From: Acholoe squamosa
Taxonomy: Eukaryota; Annelida; Polychaeta; Phyllodocida; Polynoidae
Assembly (NCBI GenBank): GCA_949317995.1
Contig: OX439035.1
Location: forward strand, 78,909,459 to 78,973,458
Reading direction: 5' to 3'
Length of the DNA stretch: 64,000 nt
Positions 48,888-60,800 of this stretch are shown piece after piece. Position 1 is the first letter of the stretch. Each line of letters begins with the position of its first letter. The notes beneath the pieces were generated by a model. It ran no database searches. It saw only the letters and a program-made list of their open reading frames with translations, and was not told the origin of the DNA. The position numbers and the translations under genes are program-made.

Positions 48888-51800
48888 GTGAGCAAACATC
48901 TCCTCACACCCACACTCCCTGAGCAGCTCACCAAGCAGCCCCGAGCAACTCGCCATATTTTACCAAATGAAGAGGCCACGCCTTCTTCCTGTAAAGAGGG
49001 AGGGAGTCGGAGATGATGGAAGGGCCTTTCTGGTTAGAGTAATCCCCCTGTGGAGTGGGGACCTTCATGTGAGGGCATAGAGGAGCAGAATAACTTCATT
49101 GGGAGTCCACGAAGGAGGAATTCTCCTTCCATTCTACCAGTGGGCATACCAGATTCGTAAAAGGCAACAAACTTGGGGTGAGCATGTGGGCAGCTGGTGT
49201 CCATATGCGCGGGCCCGGGTCTACATGTTTGTCTTTTGCCATGGGAGTCCCCCTCAGTGAACCATGTCTGAGTGATCAAAGGCTGTGGTTTGTCTGGCCC
49301 TGCCTATGGGGCGAGGCAAATAAAAGAACACTTGCTATCATTCGAAAAGAGTAGGGGAATGAAGCCCCAGTAGCGGTTTTCCCCCTCAACCCTCCTCATA
49401 GATGTGGTCATTCATCTCATAGATTCAGTCATCCATAGATAAGGTCACTGCTGTGTCGGGCAAACAGCATATAAATACCTGTCCTAAGAGAAGAGAAAGG
49501 ACTTCATGTTCGAAATAGAATGTCTGAGTTCCTTGATGGCCCGCGGACGTAAAACTAAACAAACAAACAAAAATCTCTGGGTAATGATCTGTTCTGAAGA
49601 TCAGTGTCTAATTACGTTAAATTGTCACTTAGTGGCTCTAATCAGTATCTGTCACAAGTTGGTATCGGTGAAGGGGCTGGTAGTTCTTATCTGTGGTCAG
49701 ACCAGAGCGTCCCACCTTTGCATATTGAACCCCTGACATTTAGTTATCCACTATGACTGCTTTACCTGTTTCAAGTCTACTGTTTCACATGTACATTTTA
49801 CATCATATCAGCGCCAAGGTCAACAATGGATATTGCAGTGAAATATCGCTCTTCCATTTGAAGAGACGTGTTCATTTGCAGTGTCTATGGGCGAATTATC
49901 CGATCATTATCCCTGATTTTCCTGTTCGGGATAATATTGAATTTCATTATTAACTCGAAAAGCGAGTTATAAGGAGACACCCTGGGGCACCTCATTTTCA
50001 GTCATTTTGGTGGTGCGAATAAGTTTAATAAAAGATGGAAATTTTATATATAAGAGGCAGAATTACTTAATGAATGTGTAGTGCCATTAAAGGAGGAGAT
50101 GTAGGGGTCTTGCAGGAAAAGGTATTTCATTACCAAGTTTTGTAAATTTTGAGAAATTGTCAATAATGTACAGACTCAGTTGGTTGGCAGCCATAAGACA
50201 CTTTTTGCCTCCAATGGTGAAGGTATATGATATTGATCCAGGTATCAACGTTCCTGCCTTTTTTGGCAATGTGGTGCAAATAGTGCAGTTTTGGCGGGAG
50301 TTATGCGAATAGTGGCTTGGTGGTGCAAATAACCTGGGTGAGGGAATGCTGATGCAACAGAATGAGTGCACAACTCATGGGGGCCATCCACAAATGATAT
50401 CATGCTGAAGGGGGGGAGGGGGGGCAGGCCCGGCATGACGAAATACATTTTGCATATACCTTCAGCATTGCAAAATTGGCAAAAAAACATGATGAGGGGG
50501 GTCTAAAAAGGTCAAATTTTGCCTGATGTCATCTATGGATGGCCCCTAGGAGCCAATCATAGGCTTTTCACTTTTCGAGTTATCAGCAATTTACATTGCT
50601 GCATTATATTTGTGATAGCTGTCAGAGGGTAGCTAAGGGTATAAGTTGAGTTGTTTAGCCCAATTGTGAGTGTATCGATGAGCTCCTAATACATGTACTT
50701 ACGACATGTAGTCTGTGATGTGACGCCAGAAGGGCCCCACCCAGTCCCCGCCCATGTTCAACCATACATGTATAAGCATGATCGATAGATCGGCATAATC
50801 TGCAGATAAACACCTACTAATCGACGACCTTCCCCAGGGTCAACCTTCATCAGACTGGATTAGTGCCGTCCAAGGTCATCAGTGGGTGGGGCATGGGATT
50901 AACAGGGAGAGGATTATCCCAATATAGAACTGCATCAGCAGTTCAGTGACATGGCCTTCATCAATATTACATGTAGAAAGAATAGTGAAAACGTTTGTCT
51001 CTCGATATAGATTGATATCAATGATAAGTGCCAGTTTGATTTGATTTTGAAACAACGATTGCGAGATCCTTTTTTTCAATTTCATTGATAACGCTGGTAG
51101 TACCTTTCCAAAAGAAAGTATTTTTGTTTCTGTTTCTGTTCTGTTCTGTTTTTAGATTAAGAAAAAATCAAAGTCGGGCCACTTATTAATATGTAGAAAA
51201 TATAGGCAAAGCCTAGCAAAAAGTCGGCTCAATTACACTCGATAAACTGTTCCTCGTGATGATATTGGATATCGGCAGCAGGGGAGGATCTGTACTGCTG
51301 CAACACTATATAAAAACATACCCTGCCTCATCGATGTGTTTGTCATAATAAAATAGGGGACGACCCATAATACTGTCGTTACAGAATAATTACTGGTAAG
51401 GAAAGGGCACATGACTGTAAGGTACTGACAAGATAAATGTAGCAATCAAGCCGAACAAGGACGGGGGTATATAATATAACATTATGTTAATGCCATAAAA
51501 ATCACGTTTAAATTGTGACTTTTACAATGTGTTATGTGTGAAAGAGGAGGTAAAGCATCTTATGGGCTTTCTAACCTTAGAGTGCGATTTACATGGGGGA
51601 CGTTTGATATATAGACAAAATGAATAGCACCAAATAGGATGTTCCATTGTTCAGGGTTGTACGCGAAATGCCACTTATACCGTAAATCCCCGGTCACAAG
51701 CCGGCCCCGGTCATAAGCCGGGGGGTGAGTTCAGGAAAAAAATAAAAGCCCGTTTTTGGGTCAAATTTTTACCATATTCTCTTTATTCTATAGTAAAAAA

Positions 51801-54800
51801 AAAAAAAAACGGTCATAAGCTGGGGGGGGGGGGACTTTAGGAAAAATTTAGAAGCCGGTTTGGGCCCAAAATAGAGAAAAAATCTGGCTTATGACCGGGG
51901 ATTTACGGTATGTAAGCCTATTGTGGTAATGCGGTCATGCACAATGGAAATACGATGTTCCTGAAAGAGTATTATGTACTGCTGTTGCTATTTATAAGTG
52001 ATATGAAATCCTTTCATGGCGTCCCATTGCTTATTGTACATGAATGTTATTAAGAGTTCTCAATTTTCTGCTCCAGTTGCTGCACCTTAAGTCTAACAAG
52101 TACTTGACAGTCAACAAGCGCCTACCTGCCCTCCTGGAGAAGAACGCCATGAGGGTGACCCTGGACTCATCAGGCAATGAAGGGTCCTGGTTCTACATTG
52201 TGCCTTTCTACAAACTGCGCTCCGCCGGCGACAATGTAAGTAGTATAGGCAAACAGTCCTATTCAGCGTCATCGGTGGTGTTGGTGTTGCTAGGCTTTGA
52301 CACCATAGTGAATATAGCCCTGCAGGAGAGATGCAATTCTTTACCTTTGGAAACTCCTCCTTTTCCCCTGAGATTTCTATATTGAATCTTATGACTTTGC
52401 CTCAATTTCTTTTTATCACTTCCAGATTTTGCTAATAATAATAGCGTGATAATAGCCTATATTTTGTTTACTAGGAAATGACATCTTTGTTAGATGAATG
52501 TTTGAGAAAGGTATTTCAATAAAGTAGTGTATTTAAAAATATACTGGGCCTCCCTAGCCCACTTAAAGGGGTCTATTTCTCCTCTTTCCTATCCCCTCAG
52601 GGTGTGTGTGGTGCACATATGCGCAGGCACCGACATATTCCTCTGTGAAATTGTGTAATATAGTTCACCGCATGAATATGACCTTAGCTTTCGAAATGGC
52701 GTTACACATCTATTACTAAATCAATCACTAAAAATATACCCCGTGATAGGGCCCGATTAGTTTATGTGTACATAATGGGTTAAAAAGAATGTCACACTGA
52801 CAGTTTGTACACGGTTTTGTTGTACTCCTTTTTTCTTTTTTTTTTTTTTTTTTCTGTCCCTTACAACCTTTTAGTGTTGCCTGCAAATGTGTTCAATTGC
52901 TATTGATTTTCTGTCTTCACTACCGTTTATGCACAAACACATACTGATACTATACCACATTCAACGGTCTAAAGGAATAACACAAGGGCCCCAAATAACA
53001 CATGCCCATACTGGTAGTGACACAAAAAAATTTAATAATTTGACATGGTTAAATCGAGACATGAACGTGTTAAAACGATTGTATAACCCAAAAAGGGTCA
53101 TGTCCATGCAGGTCGCCATGATGCACCAAAGCAGTACATGCAGGGATGGATGACAGTTTTAGGGTGTTGTCTGATTTCAGAATATTCAGGAGTTCAGACC
53201 TTGGGTAAAGCATTAGTAGTATCACACATTAAATTCAGAATTTCCATGAGTAACTTCAGAATTTTCCATATATTCTGAAATACACCCCTGTTTACACCCG
53301 GCAGTACCATCGTGATGCATTATGGTGAGCCTTTCGAAGTGCATTGATGAGCACATGGGTCGGCAGCATACTGCACTAATGGTAATGGATGGTGCTGCCT
53401 TTAAGGGATTCCTGGTACAAGCAGCTATTTCCCGCCAGGTATTTAAGATTCATTCGAGATGTCCCAGTGGGATTACCCAGAGGAACCTCACTGTCAGATT
53501 GCCTTTATCCGGCTTTACCTGTGATGAAGAATGCTCTAAGCACGGTCGTGACCTGACTACTACTGCCAACCCTGCTCCACTGATTGTAGTACACATGTAG
53601 CTAAAAAATGTAGTAGTGTTGTTTAGTCGGTGGCCTGACTGCCCCACATTATCATGATTACCTTGGTGACCAGGGGCCTTGGTGGGGTCTTATTCAGAGG
53701 AAGGACACGTCTTCAGATCTCTGTGATCCCACCAGCACTTAATGTCCTTTATTCAGTATGTATAGTCTACGCAACCACCACACTAAATAAATCTTGCCTC
53801 TAGGGTATACTTCATTCCTGTGTTTAGTCAGGTGGAGATTTATATTGGCTTTAAGGGGATTGCCTGTTTTGTTGTCGTTTTTTTGTTTCTTTCTTGGGGG
53901 TTGTTTTTCTTCTTCCTATATCTGTGGAATAGACACAACACTGAATATTTAATGCAGACTCTTAGGGAGTGATCATTTTTTAACAACAGGGGGGGGCTGG
54001 TGGGTTTGCGCGCGGACGCGCGAAAAAAATTTCGACCCCCCCTCTCGAGGGGGTAAAATTTTTTCGACCCCCCCCCATAAGGGACAAAAATCGCGCGCGA
54101 ACATCCCCTTTTAGCCTATAGTAACGCGCGGGGTTTTCCACTGAAAACAGGTGAAATTATTTTGACCCCCCCCATCAGAGGTATTGAAAAAATTCTGACC
54201 CCCCCGGTCAAGGGGTTGAAAAAATTCTGACCCCCCCCTCAAACCCACCGGCCCCCCCCTGTTTTTAAAAAATGATCACTCCCTTAAAGCTTATGTTGTT
54301 ATGAGCTATAATGTTTAAGAGCTGCTCTATCCTGCCACCTGTTGAGCCACTCACAGACTTCCCTTTCTCTATTGCTGTAGGTGGTGGTTGGAGACAAAGT
54401 TGTACTTAATCCTGTGAATGCGGGACAGCCCCTACACGCCAGTAACTACGACCTTATCGACAACCCCGGCTGTAAGGAGGTAAGTGCATTTTACAAAATT
54501 ACGCCATTTCTAACCTCAGGTATTTTGGTTAGCCTATTTACTCCACCTTTTTAGATGGCTAAAGTTTATGTTATCTTTTGTGTTAATGTCAACAGGATAT
54601 GACATGCCAATCAGGAACCACCCATCCTGTGCGCAATCATCCATAGGCCACTGGCAAGCAAGTGCCCTAAAAAAGAGATGCAAATAGTTTTTTTGTGGAA
54701 TATAGGGATTTAAATTGGGTGGAGTGGGGGTTGCCTCCTCATTTTCCGCCTGCAGTTAATGGTTTATCTGCTCACTTGTGACCCCTAATTTACCCAGAAG

Positions 54801-57800
54801 CCATTTATGGAGGGTGTTAGGTGGCCGGGAAAGGATGGGATGGGAATTGCCTTCACCAATTGACGGACATAAGCTGACCTTGCTTCTCATATTGTCTTAA
54901 TGAATTTTATTATTAGTGTCATTGTAGAAACGATTTGGTGGTCGTACAATAACAAATACAGGTGACATACCACTACCCGTCTGTAATTATTTGCTGTTTC
55001 TTTATCAGGTAAACTCCGTCAACTCCAACACATGCTGGAAAATCAACCTGTTTATGGATTACAAAGAAAACCAAGAAGACATCTTAAAAGGCGTAAGTCA
55101 AATTTCCAGAAAAAAAATTCTATTGAGACTTTTACTATGTTAAAAAATAGGAAGGCAAGCCTCACAGTGTATCCCTCACATTGCAATTGACACAATACAG
55201 ACATATTTGTTGATCATTTACAGGGGGACGTTGTCAGGATGTTCCATGCTGAACAAGAAAAGTTCTTGACAGGAGACGAGTATAAAAAGAAGCAGTATGT
55301 CTTTTTGAGAACAACAGGCCGAACTTCTGCAACCGCTGCCACAAGCTCAAAAGCTTTGTGGGAAGTCGAGGTAAGAGCCTTTCTCAGATTATTAGTAGAT
55401 AATTGCACTGGGTTTAGTATACAAATACTCGCACTTAAGCTGCAAATTATTTTTAAAAAAACCTTCATAGTGATGAATGATTTGTTATGATATCGACATC
55501 AATTTAACATATACATTATACCATTTACAAAGTGTTTTACAATCTTGGGGATATTGTCTAAAAACCTGCTGACAAGTGCTGTCCTAACAGATCAGGTGGG
55601 TTGGACAGTTATAGCATTTCTTGATGTTCTAAAAAGTTACAAGTGACAAAGAGTTGCTCTGCATTATTGTTTGCAGGTGGTGCATCATGACCCATGTAGG
55701 GGAGGTGCTGGCCAATGGAACAGTCTATTCCGATTCAAGCACCTCGCCACGGGGCAGTACCTCGCAGCGGAGGTGAGTCTAGTATCCATTTTATCTTCTT
55801 TATGTTATTGTATTATTGAGGAACACGATTGTACTGCAATATAAACACCCCAACACTACTTATCATGACAAAAAATATGAGAAGTTGATTTGCTAAAAAA
55901 ACAAACAAAACAGCTTTATGTAAGGAGAGATTCCAGCGGGGAAACCAATATAGAGTCCTAGAGTCCGTTTGAGACAGCTCTTGTACCCCATATACAAAAA
56001 GAAAAAAAAATAATAGGAATTTTTTCTTTCATTTCAACATGATTAAAGATCCTTTGTGTGTAGAGAAGCGAGAATGGTAGCAAAAATATAGAATGAAAAA
56101 TAATTAATTAGTGTCTGATCCTGTTACAGGTTGACAGTGACCCGACACCTGATGTTATGCGGAACAAACTCCGGGGCAGTCCAGGTGCCTCGGTCTATGC
56201 ACTCGTCTCGGTGCTGCATGCTCACGACATTGCCTCAATATTCGAGTTGGACCCGACAACCATGATCAGAGGCGACTCTCTGGTGCCTAGGTAAGCTTGG
56301 AAGTGTCAAATAGTTGGTATTTCTACCTGTCCTATTCAGGATTTCTATCAAAATACAGGAGAATTTTCCTGTGCACTAACTGAATGAAGTAGATGGAACA
56401 CAGCATATTTCTATTTTAAGCTTCTTCACAAGCTTGTATTATACATGAACAAATATGTGTTTGAAACTATCTATTTAGATGAAAAAAATACTGCCAAGGC
56501 ATGCTGCTTCATTCTTGCCATGATTTGAAGCTGAATTTTTCCTCACGCCATCGTGAGAATGGATGATCACTCAATATATGCGAGCTTTATCATAACACTA
56601 CACAAGAATACCTAGAGAGCCTCTCACATTGTAACTTAGATCAGCTTTGAAACAAGTGATAGAATATTCATGATGCATTCTAACCAAAATAGGCGTTTTC
56701 AAATATGATAGATTGTGAGGTTCCCCATAGTATATTCATGAATTCATGGTGTAGTTTGTCATTTAATTGTATGGTCATTGCTCAAAATGTGCAATTTGTT
56801 TTCTAATTTGTAAGGCATAGGGGTTATAGACGTCAGTAATGATACTTCAAATCTAGAAAATATAACAGAAAACGCCTAGCTTTGGTGAAGCCCCAATTCA
56901 TATATCATGTAGTGAAATTTAAATACACCTGCACAGGAAAGATTACAAAGGGGCACTCCCCTTTGCCTGCCTCTCCTTAAAGCTTTGATAAATCTGATGG
57001 ACTTTGCTTTTTGACTGACGCGTTTTCCCTAAACTAGAGCCCAGAGTGGGTAAGTGAAGTCTCAGTATCAGTGTCTCGTGGCTCAGTAGCAGATCTAGGG
57101 TCTCTTTGTACCGGGTTCAGAATAACAAGACTACAGCCCCATCTCTGACCGGTCTGCTTGGAGAAGGAAGGAGTGGGACAAAAAAGGCCGTCGATGACCA
57201 CCACAATACTCATTGTCAGCACAGTAGTTCACAATCACTTAGTGCTCAGACAGCTGCATTACCAATAGTATGTTCCTATAGCCCACCACAGATGAGCCCG
57301 AGATGGAACTGACTCAGTCGGTTGATAGCAACAAGCGGCAAGTCTACCGGTGCCACAGACTTGATCGGATGAATCTCTGTTCAGGTCCGGCTAGCTATTG
57401 TTACCAATCGAATTGGCACATCTGTGGTTGGCTTAGACTGAACAAGGGAACATGTCCTTTCACCTAAAACCGGAGTTTGTTCCTCCCATTATAATATTGC
57501 ATAGCCTGCAGTAAGGATTACTGAATGCCTAAAGTGGATATATGTCATTAATTTATCTATTTAATATTATTCGTTGTTCAAAATAAAGTCCACAACCAGT
57601 GCCATACCATTGTATGGTTTGGATGGACTTTCCATTGACCACATCGTGCTTAGATGCGAATGCAACCCAAGGCATTTGCCAGAGTACATCTATATTTTTC
57701 TCACAAACTCACTATTTTTGTGCTGATTGTCTTCAGAGTCGTACAGCGATTTCATTCTTCTTCTTGTTTTATACAGTTAGCGGAAATCTCTGCTTAAAAT

Positions 57801-60800
57801 CTCGTTCCTACCATTGATTCATTTGTGACCTTTTCAATCTTTACCTACTCTGATAATTGAATAATTTAGAAAAGAACATTTTCAGAAATCTACGTCTGGT
57901 ACTGCTGTACAGCCCAGCTTTACGGTCAATTCTCCTTGTCTGCGCCCTTTGCCTTAAATAAGTTACTCACTTTTGCACATCATTAAGAAATACACTTACA
58001 CTAAACTAAAATTTGATCAACTGCACCTGTGTAACTTCCACACTCATGTACACATCTCATCAAATAGTTAGTGTCTTCATATAACAAAGAATCTTCGATT
58101 GAAGAACTGGAAACTAAATCTGACCAACTTCAACACCCATACCACAGATACGTATGGGATCAGCTTCATCGATCGGTTTCCCACTTCTGCATTTTAAAAC
58201 TTTCAATTCCCGTCAATATGCATGGATCTATTTAACTGCTCAGTGTAATGCTAAGAATAGTTAGCTAGAAACACATAATTTTGTCTCCTTTCCTTAACAG
58301 ACTGCATTTAGATATCATTCTGTTGTCGTTTAAACCCCAGATTTCATCAACGGCTTGACATACCTATATCAATCATTGTTTTCATGGTATTAATTGCAGG
58401 TCTTTTAACCATTCATTTTTAAAGATATCGCAGCTAGTTTAAGTGTGTAAATGGCATGTTTAATTTACTTGATATAGATTGACTTATATATAATAAAGCA
58501 GTAGTCACAGATCATATATGGGTGTGTGGATGTTTAAAGAATATAATATATTCAACAAGTAAATATGTTAAAATTAGGAAATGTATATGCCATATACACA
58601 TTGAACTTAAGAATCAAATAGTCCTGAACTGTAAACCTAGTGCTGAAATATACCAACAAAATGTATATGAGATATGCTTTAAAATCCACCAGATGCTTGA
58701 AATGACAAAACAAAAGACAAAATGATATCACAATGTGAATGCCAGCCCTACGAGGGTTATTAAATTGACTTGACACATTTAATTACAGATCCTCTTTTGT
58801 ACGGTTACGGCATCTCTGCACCAACTCATGGGTTCATAGTACAAGTGTTCCCATTGATAAAGAAGAAGACAAACCAATCATGTCAAAGGTAAGCACTGTC
58901 CCTCTCCTTTTGTACACTATGACATGTATATCTTTCATATGCCTACCATGTTCCTTTCATGTTGAGCGAGTACATGTTGATATCTCCATATCTCACTATC
59001 TTATCTTATGTGACCTTAATCATTCTACATATCCTTTCAAAGAAAAGAACCTTTGCTCTACTTCATGCCATACAAAGTCTTGTGTCTTTTGAGAATGGCT
59101 CTATCCTTCACAGTAATTGGGATTTATGATAAAATAATACAATTCCTGCGAGTAACTTACCACTGCTTCATTGGTGTATCACAAAGTGTACCCAGCATGA
59201 TAATCTGAATGCCACACAGAGCAGGCGAGTTATTCGCTGACCAAGAAGGTTAGCCTTGTGCTAAAAAAGGGCTATTCTGTCCCTAAAGGTGTGTACATTT
59301 TGGTTAGAAATAATGAATAGTGACTTCAAAACTCCTATATGTCTTTTTTTGTAACAGGTGGGCTGTGCTGCAATAAAAGAAGACAAAGAGGCATTTGCTA
59401 TCGTGCCCGTCTCACCACAAGAAGTCCGCGATCTGGACTTTGCCAATGATGCAAGTAAAGTTTTGGCAGATGTGGCCAACAAGCTGGAAAAGGGTTCCAT
59501 CACACAGAATGAACGAAGGTTTGTATGCCAACAAGTATTAAACTTTGTGGACAATATGTACATATTAGGACGTTTAAGGCATTCTGTCATTCTGTTATTG
59601 TAGATGGATGACTGTCTTGTCATAAACTAAATATCTTCTTCTATTTGCGGCTTCTGATATATTATGACAGGGGAAAACGACTGTAATATCACATTTGATG
59701 CATTATCATGTCGTCTAGTCCGTTAAAGCTCCTAATTGTGTTAAACATGTCATCCCCTATGTCCTCAAGTATATTTATATTCCTATTTAGGACCGTTAAA
59801 ACTTAAGTATTAAAGGGTGGACTCTTTTTTTTTTTTTCATTTTCACTTCTCAAAATAATATTATCTAATCTATAATGCTGTAGTGTACCGTACGAAATAT
59901 ACCCATACTGTTGTGTGAATATAATGCTTTGCAACACATCCCTGAAGCTTTTTATGTCTCTTTTCATCGTCGGGATGTACATAGAAGGTATGATAGTATG
60001 ACAAGGACTAGGTAGAGCAGTAGTCATGCTAGCTATCTTCTTGAGCGTCAACTGGAATGGCCGCAAGCTAGATCACAATCATGTTTTCCTGGATCCTACC
60101 AAATTAAATAAGTCTTTGCTAACCTCAACTAATGACAACACTGAGGTGACTAAGCATGTCAGATAGGTTCTAATCCAGCTGATGTTGATTAATATCTACT
60201 CCATGGTAATAGCAGTTTAGTGTTTCCAAACTACACCCTGATCTTCTAAAACCACAACTTCGCCTGTTCATGGCATCCATATAGTGCCTCGTAGCGCTGG
60301 GCTCTCTAATGAAAAGGGCATTTGCTAGAGCACATAAATTGGAGGGGGATCCAACAGTTAATATGGTACGAGCGCCCCGACATTTTAAGGCATTAATAAA
60401 GCATTCACCAGCTATGACCCATAAGATATGAGAATAGCAGCAATAGAAATGAGTGAAGTGCAAGGGGTTGATTCTTAATTTTGGTGTTGGTTGACTGAAT
60501 AAGTGTAAATAACAGAACACATGCGCTACAGAGAACGCTATTGATTCATACAGCAATGGTTAATGGGCAAACGTTTAATCATTCCCAATGTGAAGAGCGG
60601 CAAATCTTTGGATTACTGCATTACATCGGTAAAGGTCTGGGGTGTACTTCCCACAATGAGAAGCTGGTAGGTTCCACATGAACTAATGTTTCTTCTGTGC
60701 TCCATTTAATAGTAGTCTGCACAAGTAAGTATAACTCTGGTGCTGAGATGTATGTTTTACTTACGTTACAAATAGACATGGAATGGCGTAGTTTACTGTT

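Larger units (their letters stand above)
48888..52076 (+). other. ITPR intron a, with inserted elements
   Basis: 3.2 kb intron holding an old repeat (49040-49206), a TIR element (49951-50611) with a nested MITE, and a MITE at 51680-51908. A GAGCAGCTC motif lies at 48921. No alternative exon recognised. Confidence 0.75.
52236..54380 (+). other. ITPR intron b
   Basis: 2.1 kb with a SINE (52545-52728), a T-rich tract at 52826-52852 and a MITE (53965-54283). A 92-codon frame at 53322-53600 has no domain and is not called. Confidence 0.7.

Noticed and set aside
53322-53600. 92-codon frame in ITPR intron b, tested as an alternative exon
   Set aside because: No similarity to ITPR; exons b and c already join without a gap.
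59261-59623. 120-codon frame on -
   Set aside because: Antisense shadow of ITPR exon i.
60170-60556. 128-codon frame on -
   Set aside because: Inside an ITPR intron, opposite strand, no domain.
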